Shown: positions 21,959 to 32,930 of the stretch, one piece after another
Numbering within the stretch: the first letter of the stretch is position 1
Layout of the letters: every line of letters begins with the position of its first letter
Assembly (NCBI GenBank): GCA_032622095.1
Contig: CP136065.1
Coordinates: forward strand, 111,765,195-111,829,194
Source of the DNA: Siphonodentalium dalli
Lineage: Eukaryota > Mollusca > Scaphopoda > Gadilida > Siphonodentaliidae
Direction: 5' to 3'
Length of the DNA: 64,000 nucleotides
Notes under the pieces: model-generated
Told to the model about the DNA's origin: nothing
Database searches by the model: none
Seen by the model: the letters and a program-made list of their open reading frames with translations, nothing else
Program-made: the position numbers and the translations under genes

Positions 21959-22230
21959 ATAGTGGAAAATTGCCGTGACGTAGAACTTTATATCCATCGA
22001 CTGGACCGAGGCGATAAATAATACAATAGTATTACCTTCTCGGAGATTACTTCCGGTTTAATAATTTTTTATGCTCGATATTTGTCATTCAGTGGCCGGT
22101 GAGCAAATCAATTGATGGAATGTAAACAAAATGCAGATGTCGAAGATTTATAACAATTTGAAGTGAACTGTAGGACAAAACTAGCAGTTTGGGGGGATTT
22201 ATAACATAGCGCATATAAACAAAGAACACC

Positions 22231-22378
22231 TACGGGTTTTGGTTGAATACCCGGATTATCTCATCCGTGGCTACATGGAAATACAGAATTTCCACGAGCG
22301 GCAAAAGCCGCTCGTGGAAATTCTGTATTTCCTTGTAGCCACTCATGAGATAATCTGGGCATTCAACCAAAACCCGTA
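22231..22378. mobile_element. Palindromic MITE, family E
   Basis: Arms TACGGGTTTTGGTTGAATAC and its near-exact complement meet at CCACGAGCGGCAAAAGCCGCTCGTGG. It is single copy in this window. Confidence 0.85.
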
Positions 22379-22808
22379 GGTATTCTCTATATATTTGGTG
22401 TGTGGACATATTGGCTAGGTATATAGGTCAGGTTAGAATAGGGGGGTGGTCAACCCAGTGTAACTTTATGGCCCTTGACTAAGTGTAAGACTTTGTTGAT
22501 TATTTTGGTTTTCTGAGAATAACTTAGTTCTAGTTTATACCAAATTGATTTCAAATTTAGAATGTGGATTACTTACATGAACATTCAGCCCAGGTTTTAA
22601 TCTTCAATTAAACTGACGTTGTTCTTGGAGGTCGTATTACTTTGTAATAATTCTTTTCAAATTACTGGTTTTATATTGACATTTATATTGACAAGTACTA
22701 CAATTTATATTCTAGATAAGAAAGACCCCACTATGCATGGTGTTATAATTTATTGGTTGAATAATATGGGAGGCCAAATTCACATTTAATAATGAATTGC
22801 GCTTAAGC

Positions 22809-23911
22809 TAGGGTCCTGCGAATATTCGATATTCGATTCGAGATTCGATTCGAAAGTCAAATTCGATTCGAAATTGCCAACTCGAAATTTTGAATATACA
22901 CTGATGGAAAAGTAGGCTGTTTACGGGCAGGTACACACGTCGGTCTTAGCTGTTTTGTGCCATTTAAGTACAGAAAATGATGTATATATGTACCTTATAA
23001 TTCTCATTGAACATCGTGATTATATATAAGTAGGACAGCAATTAGCCACTATAGGACAACTAAATACGTCTGATTTCTATCTTTGAACATGGTAGCCAAA
23101 AGCTCGGAGATCGTCGATGGACCGACGACGCGCGTAAATTATAATAGCTATGAGACTGATCAACCGCTAGCGTTATCCGCGGTCTATCCTTCTCAGATTC
23201 CGCGTTATGTAATATAGCTAAGAATTTAAACAACACGTGTTCCCGGCATCGAAAACTGTATTTTGGCAGTGTTTTCTTTTGAAGTTTACTTTCAATTTCG
23301 GAGCGTTCTTTGCCCATAGACAAAACATCATCTGTTATTCGTGTTTATTTTAAACATGAAAAAGCTGCAGGCTTACACACGTGATGAATGCAACATGGTG
23401 TATAAATCGAAAAGTATCTGGGACAACGACCCATCTATGGAATCACCTGTCCAAGAAGCATACAACACTACATATATAAACAGGCTACACTGCGACTGTT
23501 GTTGCATCTTCAAGTTTATAACAACGGGTGATTCCGAATGTTGATTTGCAATTTTGCATGCACATGCAATCTGTACAAATTTTGCGTGATTTTAGTTCCA
23601 ATAATCCGTTTAGTGGTTATATATTGATCGTCGTGACGGCCTCATGTGCGTTTTAATCAATTATCAATTGAAGTTAATAGTATTGCAAATGACGGTTCCT
23701 CGCCACATAAGTTATGATGGAACTTCGTGCATGTAGTTCATGGAACGTTTCAAAAATCGTCTAATTGTTGACAAAAGTTCAAAAACATGCCCAATTAAGA
23801 ATACAACATACAGATATGATTCGATTCGATATTCGATTCGATATTCGATTCGATTTCCTGAATTCGATTCGATATTCGATTCGATCAAAATCCCCAATTC
23901 GCAGGACCCTA
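22809..23911. mobile_element. hAT transposon with 8-bp duplication (nested)
   Basis: Ends TAGGGTCCTGCGAAT and ATTCGCAGGACCCTA. The flanks are GCTTAAGC at both sides (22801-22808 and 23912-23919), which is a unit of the host element's subterminal repeat. Subterminal arrays of ATTCGATTCG occur at each end. There is no transposase ORF, so it is a 1.1-kb non-autonomous copy. Confidence 0.9.
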
Positions 23912-24270
23912 GCTTAAGCGCAAATAATGATTGCTTAAGCGCAAATAGGGCATTTACGCTTATAAAGTGTAATTAATTACTCTTAAGCGCAATTAATTGC
24001 GCTTAAGTGACTACTATTGCGTAATTGTGACTACTATCTAACCTACCCATAAACTATTAGCATGACCTGGTGTATCACCTAGCAACACAAGATGAGCATT
24101 GGGTTAATTTTAACCTGTACTCAACAGTCAACTGTGAGTATGTGTTCAACAATGATAATCCATAATTACATATTATCAGCATCCCTCTATCCAAAGAATT
24201 GATTTTGGCCTTTACTATGGTAATATCCTATACATGCGGTGTCACTGCATGAGGGCTTTCTTACCTCATG

Positions 24271-24481
24271 CAGTAATGCTCTAATTAATCGACTTCTTAA
24301 CCACAGCAGAATTATGGGTAACTTTTCAGGATTTAGTCGGAAATATGGCTTGTTGCCATTCATCGAAAAGCTCTTGAGAGCTTTCCGATGAATGGCAACA
24401 AGCCATATTTCCGACTAAATCCTGAAAAGTTATCCATAATTCTGCTGTGGTTAAGGAGTCGATTAATTAGAGCATTTACTG
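24271..24481. mobile_element. Palindromic MITE, family A
   Basis: Near-perfect hairpin, arms CAGTAATGCTCTAATTAATC to a short loop at GAAAAGCTCTTGAGAGCTTTC. It is nested in the 22768-25075 element. Confidence 0.9.
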
Positions 24482-25141
24482 TATGGTTTACTTATTGACT
24501 TAAATCAGGGGAAAAACCCTATTTTCATATTATCAGCATCCCTGTAAAAAAAAAATGGTGTGTAATTACTGGAGCTCTAGTTTTTCCTATTAAATCAGCA
24601 TCTCTTGCACAAATCTATAGTATTTCCATGATCATATAGTGTGAATGTGGTGTCGCCGAGGGCTTGCTTCCCTCATATGGTGTGCCTGTATACTCGAAAA
24701 TTGAAGAAAATCAATGTCGCCCCGACTAATACAGAAAGTAATGCTATTGCAAGTAGCCCCAACTAATATATACCGAAGATAATATAATGCTATCACGAGT
24801 AGCTCCAACTAAAACAGAAGGTGATACTATTGCGAGTCAGCCATTTTGATAAAGAAGTTGGGCTAGCTCCCTACCCATCCAAACCAATGAAACCAAGAGG
24901 TGATATGTCAATAGGAGTTAATGCTAAGTTATGGAGAAACCTATTTATTCACCAGGGGTGTTTTGTTACATATAACCATGAATTGCGCTTAATAATTGAT
25001 TGCGCTTAAGCGCAATTGATTGCGCTTTGATTGCGCTTAAGCACAATTAATTATTAAATGTGAATTTGGCCTCCCACAGAATAACATTAATCTATATTAG
25101 ATATCCGGCCCAGTATTATATTCTTTGAAATTTTATTTCAG

Positions 25142-25219
25142 GAGATGAATGAGGCTAGGAAGAAACTGAAATCAATGTCATTGATGAGACAAGAAAAACG
25201 AAATGCAGAGATTCAACAG
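25142..25219 (+). pseudogene. Alpha-spectrin exon remnant 4
   Basis: Acceptor TTTTATTTCAG and donor CAACAG/GTTAAT frame 26 codons, EMNEARKKLKSMSLMRQEKR then NAEIQQ. This matches the next segment of the same spectrin repeat series (VNxAWxRLKxLxLxRQxKLxGAxEIQR). About three residues are missing at the RNAE position relative to the family. Confidence 0.75.
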
Positions 25220-25790
25220 GTTAATATTCATCGCATTAAAAAAAATGTCTTATTAGTCCAATATAAATAAATTGCTACATTTACTTCCAACTTTTTCAGA
25301 ATTGTTTTTATATTTTATTTTTCAAACAAATGGTCATGGACAGTTCTAGATATTGAAGCAGTATCCTATCTTATATAATACAAGGCGATTTAGATTGTCC
25401 AATTTGATAAAAATAGACTGGTCATTGATATTTAATTTGATGGTTACGGTATGAGGACAAAATCAACATAAAAAGTTATAAAAGTAAAAAAAAATTGAGG
25501 GTTGGGAAGGGATGTAAATCAAGCAATTTGTTTTTATATTGGCTTTATTTACACCCAACTTTGAGATCTTTCCACTCATCCCTATATGAACTTGGAAATG
25601 GAAAGTGACATTAAGACCAAATCAAACTTCATTAATTTGGAGAACATTAAAAAATCAACAAAATGTTCTTGAGTCACTTATAAAAGTTGTTGCAGAAGTT
25701 GATGTCGCTGGTTGCTGAAATGACTTGGAATTAGCAGTAATATGTTTGACAAGTGAAGGTTCTTCTAGTTCTGAATGATATTATTAGGTA

Positions 25791-25914
25791 CCCCGTGTCT
25801 GTTAACGTAGTACGTGTTTTTACCTACCCAAAGAATCCCATGATGCCGAAAGCCGAATTGGATGTGACTGGCTGAGGGTAGGTAAAAACCTGCACTACAT
25901 GAACAGACACTGGG
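25791..25914. repeat. Inverted-repeat element, about 120 bp
   Basis: CCCCGTGTCTGTTAACGTAG with GTGTTTTTACCTACCC is mirrored by GGGTAGGTAAAAACCTGC and CATGAACAGACACTGGG. It is an intronic foldback of unknown family. Confidence 0.75.
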
Positions 25915-26413
25915 TGACGATTTTTTAGCAGATCCATATCAACATATCCCTTCTTTTTCCCCATATAAATGAATAGGGAAATTTGAACTTAATATTTCAG
26001 TATTTTTTCATTTTGCAACAACAAAAGCAAGTATATTTTTCACGTTTGGTCTGTGCGCCGGTCTGAAACCAAATTACCAAAGAGTGTGAGCACTGCTTGT
26101 TTCTGACTCCACATGTAGCTGCATTTATCTATTGACGAGTGTGCTATCTTCAATTTGATTTCTGGGAACCACACAAACTTTTTTCCGTATCTTGGAGCTG
26201 CCTTCCGTGTTGTGACATAAGTGACAATATGATATTCCGGAATCGAGGCAGCTACATGATACAGAAAAATTTCTTGTGTGAATCGATGTTGACTGCACAA
26301 TACGGGTTTATCTTGTGTAGCTATCGGCCAATCAAATTGAAGATAGATCACAAATCAATAGATAAATTTGTATGACTTGCATGGTAATGACAACTAATTT
26401 GATCCCTTGACAG

Positions 26414-26558
26414 TGATGCAGTTGAAACAATATAGTCTGGATCCAGATGAAGGATGCAGTACTGTATAGACTACTACAGTCGAGATTTGCCAACGGTGCA
26501 GTCTCTCCAACGGAAACAGGAAGGTGTGAAGAGGGATCTGGCTGCTCGCGATTAAAAG
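26414..26558 (+). pseudogene. Alpha-spectrin exon remnant 5
   Basis: After a CAG acceptor the block gives DAVETI, then a TAG, then in a second frame WIQMKDAVL, then in a third YSRDLPTVQSLQRKQEGVKR and DLAA. The family pattern is RDVDETISWIKEKxxLxxDDYGRDLxxVQxLxRKxEGxxRDLAALEDKV. A further TAA precedes the AAG/GTATTG donor. Three frames in 145 bp make this clearly non-functional. Confidence 0.85.
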
Positions 26559-26989
26559 GTATTGTAACTGACTTCCAGAACAGATTTGTTTTCTCTCAAT
26601 AAACCTAAATTCCTATTGGCTCCCTGACTATATTTGTTTTCCTTATAGAAATTTTCTCTACCCATCTGTTGATCCATCTGTTTTTGGGCTCCTTCATGGT
26701 GACACCTATCTTCCTAAAGGTTCTAAAGTAGAGAATGAAACATTATATTATGGCTACCCACATATTGATGATGTGCATTACTCCTGCATTGCATTTGATC
26801 TGCTTCAATCTGTTGTTAATATTTCATCAGCATCCTTCAAGTCATCTGTTGCTAAAAAATGTTCAATGTGTATACTGGTGTAGCATAACAAAAGCATTTC
26901 AAAGGAGAAATACTTTTCAACAAATATCCATATAATACCAAAAGACAAGTATAAATCATTTGGAGCTAATCATGTGACCCAAACTTTAA

Positions 26990-28545
26990 ATGGATTTTCA
27001 GGGTGACATCTTGATGGGAGCCATTGATGTTTAACAAAATTTGTTGAAAAACATGGCTGACAGTGGCCATCTTGGATATTTCTCTTTGTATGACTAAATC
27101 GTTTGTCACCCCTACAGACCACATCCTTCACCCGATTGTCACCAACCTTCATATGGGTCTTCTGGATGACTACCAGATTGGAGTCATCAAATTTTATAGA
27201 ATTCCATTCAAAAACATGACCGCTGATGGCCATCTTGGATTTTACTCTTTGCATGACTAAATCCTTCGGCACACCCTACATGCCACACCCCTCATCCGAT
27301 CATCACCAAACTTCATACAGTTCTTTGGGATAACCTCTAAATTGGAGCTGTCCATCTTCTCTGAAATTCATTAAAAATATGGCTGCCATGCAGTAGCCAT
27401 CTTGCATTTCACATTTTAATCCATTGGCACACCCTGCAGCTCACATTTATGAGCTATTGCCATGGGTTGGCGTCCGTCGTCCGTGTGTGTGTGTGTCCGT
27501 CAACAATTTCCTTTGGCGCGGGCTACAGGTCGTATCTTTGGTCTGATCTTTATTAAATTTGTCATGAATGTTGACATGTAGATGGGAACGAGTAATTTTG
27601 GGGTCATTCGGCCAAAAATCATGGCCGCTGGTGGCCATCTTGGATTTAAAAATTAAATCCATTGGCGCAGGCTACAGGCTGTACTGTTTGTGTGATCAGC
27701 ATAAAATTTGTCATGAATGTTGACATTTACATGTAGATGGGAACGAGTCATTTTAGGATCAGTCGGCCAAAAAACATTGCCGCTGGTGGCCATCTTGGAT
27801 TTTACTCTTTGCATCACTAAATCCTTTGACACATCCTACAGACCACATCTCTGATCCGATCATCACCAAACTGCATATGGATCATCGGGGCGACCTCTAG
27901 ATGTGAACGAGTAATTTTGGGGTTATTTGGCCAAAAAACATGGCCGTCGTCAGCCATCTTGGATTTTACTCTTTGCATCACTAAATACTTTGACACACCC
28001 TACATACCACATCCCTGATCTGATCATCACCAAACATCATATGGATCATTGGGATGATCTCTTGATGGGAACGAGTCATTTTGGGGTCATTAGGCAAAAA
28101 TATATGGCCACCAATGGCCATTTTGGATTTTACTCTTTGTATGACTAAATATTTCTACAAAATCCATTAGCATGGGTTATAGACCGATCTGTTTGATTGA
28201 TCTTCATGAAATTTGTCATGGATGTTGACATTGACATGTAGATGGGAACGAGTCATTTTGGGGTCATTCGGCCAAAAAACATGGCCGCCGGTGGCCATTT
28301 TAGAATTTACTCTTTTTTGCATCACTAAATCCTTTGGCACACCCTACAGACCACATCCCTGATCCGATCAGTATGAAATTTGTTTATTTTACTCTTTGCA
28401 TGACTAAATTTTGGATTTCAAAATTCATTCCATTAGCACAGACTACAGGCCGGAATGTTGGTCTGATCATCATGAAATTTGTCGTGGAAGTTAACATTGA
28501 CATGTAAATGGGAACGAGCCATTTTGGGGTCATTCGTCAATAAAA
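26990..28545. repeat. Degenerate ~165-bp tandem array
   Basis: At least eight units carry GGCCATCTTGGATTTTACTC (near 27066, 27231, 27397, 27633, 27788, 27952, 28115, 28283), CACACCCTACA..CCACATC and GATCATCACCAAAC. Some units also hold GGGAACGAGTCATTTTGGGG. It lies between spectrin remnants 5 and 6. The overlapping short frames are repeat artefacts. Confidence 0.85.
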
Positions 28546-28721
28546 CTTGTATCCTCGAGCCTCGTTTTTTGGCAATTCTTTGTCCCTATGAGTTGATAAT
28601 ACAATCATCATCTTTTAGGCCTGTGTACACTGATCGTGTGAATCACATGGCATAATACACAAGCAATACTTTGTGTGTACATTGCCTATGCAAACGCCAT
28701 GGATACACTCATGAGTATAAT

Positions 28722-28874
28722 ACATAGCCAATAGTTAACTTTTCTGAGTAGCTTATGTTTTTCTCCTCGAATGAGATGCGGAACCTTATTATTACGAGGC
28801 CGAGCGAAAATAATCCTCGCATCTCATGAGAGGAGAAAACCCATATGCAACTCAGAACAGTTGACTGTTGTGTT
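28722..28874. repeat. Imperfect palindrome, about 150 bp
   Basis: AGTTAACTTTTCTGAGTAGC and TTCTCCTCGAATGAGATGCG are mirrored by CGCATCTCATGAGAGGAGAA and CAACTCAGAACAGTTGACTG. This is a foldback or MITE of unknown family. Confidence 0.75.
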
Positions 28875-29268
28875 TATGATATTTTCTATACCAGTTTGTT
28901 ATGACCCAGACCACAATGTAACACAGTTAGACCTAATACATTCTTAAAGCTACAACATCACCAGCAATTTCTGTTAACATAACATGCAAGGATACCGAAT
29001 GACTCAAAAATTGACGTCATGTATGAACCAGTGCTGAGAGTAGGATAACATCTTGAGAGTAGGATAAAACATTCGGTCTTCTGCGAGTGGGGATTGTTTT
29101 ATATTTTGACGTAAAAAGTTGATGAAAATATAATAAACAATCATTGTACATCTCGCCATAAACAAATGGAAAAAACAGAGTACAATATCTTCCAAAAATA
29201 AATGTTTAGCATAATAAGATTATTAATAACTCACATAACCAACTTTACTTTTCTCTCTTGTTTTACAG

Positions 29269-29388
29269 ACTAATCTACAGAAACACCAGGACTTTGAAGC
29301 CGAGCTTGATGCTAATAAGGGAAGAATTGAATCCATTCAGACCACTGACTCAGAGCATGAATGAGCACTATGCAGCAGATAAAATCAA
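29269..29388 (+). pseudogene. Alpha-spectrin exon remnant 6
   Basis: Acceptor CTTGTTTTACAG, then TNLQKHQDFEAELDANKGRI, ESI, a frame break ending in TGA, and, one frame over, MNEHYAADKIK up to an ATCAA/GTAAGC donor. This is again the spectrin KHQxFEAELxAN..RI..(G)..HYAxDxIK pattern. It corresponds to a later repeat than remnants 1-5, so intermediate exons are lost or unrecognised. Confidence 0.8.
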
Positions 29389-29849
29389 GTAAGCAAATTC
29401 CACACTTATTTTTTGGGATCATTCAAGTTTTAAGACATCTAATTAATCTGTATACCTTTAAGCTTTTGGCATCATTGCCGAAGTCGGGCACATCAGCTGG
29501 TATAATTATTAGTGGATAACCAGACACTTCTGGAAGCCTGCAAAATTCTAACCTAATTACTGTTCTATTCGAAAACTCGCATTGCTCATTGTGGTAGGAA
29601 AACACCAAAGAAAATGAAGTAAGTTTTTGCCTATAAATTTCAACAAAATTAAATCTTATGCTGGATATGTTTTATGTTAAATTTAATTTTGTTATACATT
29701 ATTTGAGTTGTTAGCTAAATTAATTTAGAATTATCACCCAAGTTCCTGAGCACATCTTTTAATCAATAGGTAGACACAAAACAAGATTATAGTGCAGGGG
29801 AAGTAACTCTATTTAAATTGGACTGATTTTTCAGAAGAAGGAGTTATGA

Positions 29850-32009
29850 GGTTACAATACACCAAATGATTTACATTGGCCTCAGTGTTAACAAATCCCG
29901 CTGGCCTGTATTCGCAGGCAAGTTTTGACCCTGCACAAGTATTTACAATTAAAGAACGTCATTTGAGACACACGGAAATGTGCCCAAACGTACTTGTTAG
30001 CGTGGTGGGTCACACTGCAACTTGACAAACGTCACACTACCCTTAAAATAGACCAAAAAATGACATCGAAAAAAACACAAACATCTCCCATAAATTATCG
30101 CCATTTGCATAGCCATAACTGTTTACCATGTGGTTATATTTGATGTTTCTCGATGGGAAACACTTTTGTGCATTTTTTCGTGCACTTTTAATCCATGTAT
30201 CATTGACAATTCAGCTGCCAGAATATTTTTTATGCTGATCCAAGCTTGTTAGTGCCAGGGGAAATCACTCTACTAATTTGTATTTGGTGTATTGTAACCT
30301 ATAGCAGGGGCGCCGGAAGCATCCAAGGGCAGGGGGGGCAGAGCCTACAAAAAGGGCACTTTTCCGCAAAAAAGGGCATTTTCTCCGCAAACTCGGGAAA
30401 ATAACCATAAATTCATTGTGGCAAAAATCCCTATTTTAATGGTATTTGTCGGTTTTTATGGCCGTTTTGTGACAAAATTGACAAAAAATTAATATTCCTT
30501 GTGAAATTGGTGGTATTTGGACCACAAAAGTCACATTTTGCTATAAAAACACGAGATTAAATACACAAAAAGCATTTTCTGTCTCCAGAAAAAGGGTAAG
30601 TCCTGCCCCCACTCGCCCCCCTTGGTCAAGAGCAGGGGGGTCAGCTGCCCCCCTCTGCCCCCCCCTCTTCCGGCGCCCCTGACCTATAGTGATCACTGGG
30701 AAGACAAGAAAGTCGCCCAAACGACGTTATATTGCGTCCATTTATATACCCACGTCAAAATAAATAAATTTGATTTGAAATATGTCTGTGTTCTTACTTT
30801 ATTAACCCTTTTTGTCACCACCCATAGCTGAATTTGCAAAAAAATTACTTTGACTTGAACGTCAATTTGTTTTCATTTCAGCAGAATTTTGGCAAAGTAA
30901 ACAATGACGATGTACATACAGGTTGTCGATATGATAGCTTGTAGATACCACTTCCAGAAAATATGCCATACGATTCGCCAGGCGAATTGGGCGCACTTAG
31001 GTTTCACATTGGGCGCACCTACACAATTTTCGAAAAAAATCGACAGAATACCAAAATTGTCCCCTCACAAGAATATATTTATTGGCCGAAATCTGTGCGC
31101 GTTAGATAGTCGAACCATTTCTGCAAACTTCCGTGGTAGGCTTTTTTGTCAATCTGTCATCTAACAGGGGCAATTCAACTTAGTTTGACCCGAATCGGGT
31201 CCGATTTTGCATCATATTTTAGGGTATGGTCCATGCTGACGTCATGCTTTACTCTCATGTCGTGCCAAAACCCGACACATCTGCCTTGTCGTTCATCTAG
31301 GTTGTCGGGTGCCAACAAATATGGTCTCACATTCATTAAAGGGGCACCATTGGGCCCAAAAATAGGTCAAAAATGGTAATTTTCGGTTCTACAACGAGAA
31401 GCAGAAATTGCATCAGAGGGGTTAATTTGTAATTTTATTGGACGGCTCCAGCGCCATATGAGCTGTCGTATCGAGTGCTTTATGTTTCCAATTTGTTTCA
31501 TGGGCATAATGAGCACGGGAGTTGTTTCAGAGCAGAAATCTGAAAAACAACAATTTTTCACTATAGGTTACAATACACCAAATGATTTACATTGGCCTCA
31601 GTGTTAACAAATCTCACTGGCCTGTATTCGCAGGCAAGTTTTGACCCTGCACAAGTATTTACAATTAAAAAACGTCATTTGAGACACACGGAAATGTGCC
31701 CAAACGTACTTGTTAGTTTGGTCGATAATACTGCAACTTGACAAACGTCACACTACCCTTAAAATAGACAAAAAAATGACATCGAAAAAAACACAAACAC
31801 CTCCCATAAATTATTCGCCATTTGCACAGCCATAACCGTTTACCATGTGGTTATATTTGATGTTTCTCGACGAGAAACACTTTTGTGCATTTTTTCGTGC
31901 ACTTTTCATCCATGTATCATTGACCATTCAGAATTTATTTTATGCTGATCCTAGCTTGGTAGTGCCAGGGGAAATCACTCTACTAATTTGTATTTGGTGT
32001 ATTGTAACC
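29850..32009. mobile_element. Composite of two 450-bp direct repeats with swapped flanks
   Basis: Copies at 29850-30299 and 31566-32009 are roughly 95% alike by eye. Each starts GGTTACAATACACCAAAT and ends ATTTGGTGTATTGTAACC. The outer flanks are both ATGA (29846-29849, 32010-32013) and the inner flanks both TATA (30300-30303, 31562-31565). The intervening DNA begins TATAGTGA and ends TCACTATA and now contains a hAT insertion. It behaves like an LTR pair or a recombined or macrotransposed MITE pair; no coding gene is inside. Confidence 0.7.
30305..30681. mobile_element. hAT MITE, 377 bp, 8-bp duplication
   Basis: Ends CAGGGGCGCCGGAAG and CTTCCGGCGCCCCTG; flanks ACCTATAG on both sides (30297-30304, 30682-30689). 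It is inserted across the last two bases of the left 450-bp repeat. Internal text has AAAAAGGGCA units and poly-C stretches. Confidence 0.92.
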
Positions 32010-32499
32010 ATGAATCGAGTGATAGAAAGACAAGGCCGGATATAAAAATAGTCGATTTCTCAGGGAATTTCTTAGTCAAATATTTGTATTCATTATGTGA
32101 GGATGCAGGTATTTATATTTATTGGAGTTCCTTTTTCAGCAATGATACTAAATATGGGCAAATTACTGAATCGGGACTGCTGACCATTTCACATTTGATG
32201 TCAAATCCACAATGGGATAAATGTTTTGTGGCTACAGTAGTACTCATGAAGACATGGCAACTTCATCTACAAAATTCCATCTAACATAAAATGATAATTC
32301 ATTGAGCTTTATGTGGATTTATGGCAGGCAGGAGATATAGAAATGGAATCCTTCCATCCATCTGAACTTTGGAGCTATATATCTCAGCCACCCGTGGTTG
32401 GATATCATCAATGATCTTTGGTATGCTGATGAACCACCATTTACATACAACGGGTTCAGTTCGTCCATTCATTTGTATACACCCGTTTGAAAGAACGGT

Positions 32500-32930
32500 T
32501 GTATTATGTAATCAGTCTTGTCTGTACCCTCCGTCCATCTGTCCGTTAACAAACACCAGTGTGGATTATTTGATCTGAACCAAAGTTGGTATGTGTATTT
32601 CCCAGCTAAAAATACAGGCCAAGTTCAAATATGGGTTTCGTCAAATTATTTTTACCTCAGTTTACTGCTCTTTTTTCCATTAAAATTTTACCGATTTCAT
32701 AACATTTTGGTTTCCGACTGATAACTACTGTTTGGATTATTTTATCTGAACTGAAGCTGGTATGTGTGTTTGCCAGCTAAAAATACAGGCCTAGTTCAAA
32801 TATGGTATATATCCAATTATTTCCACATGAGATACGGCCCTTTTCAACTTCGAATTTGACCATATTTTGGCATTGAAATTAGTGGTATATCAGTTAGTCT
32901 TTGTAAGCTCAAATTGTTATTGTATTTTGC
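32500..32930. repeat. Interspersed repeat of molluscan type
   Basis: Two imperfect units share TGAACTGAAGCTGGTATGTG-like, CCAGCTAAAAATACAGGCC and GTTCAAATATGG segments. Related text occurs at 44400-44770 and 53030-53270. I recognise the style from bivalve genomes but cannot name the family. Confidence 0.5.

Larger units (their letters stand above)
22768..25075. mobile_element. Outer DNA transposon with GCGCTTAAGC subterminal repeats, carrying nested insertions
   Basis: Ends GGGAGGCCAAATTCACATTT (22768) and its inverted partner AAATGTGAATTTGGCCTCCC (to 25075), each followed inward by ATTAATxATT and multiple GCGCTTAAGCGCAATT units. A hAT element (22809-23911) and a family A MITE (24271-24481) lie inside. 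I see no convincing target-site duplication, so the superfamily is open. Confidence 0.7.

Noticed and set aside
23740-23976. Frames rich in Arg-Tyr-Asp-Ser-Ile repeats
   Set aside because: Translation of the ATTCGATTCG subterminal array of a hAT element.
27000-28545. CRISPR-like regularly spaced repeats
   Set aside because: Units are long, degenerate and directly abutting with no unique spacers, in an evident animal genome; it is an ordinary tandem array.
29850-32009. Standard LTR retrotransposon
   Set aside because: The repeats start GG and end CC with inverted tips rather than TG..CA, there is no primer-binding site or polyprotein, and inner flanks are duplicated. Kept only as an unresolved composite.
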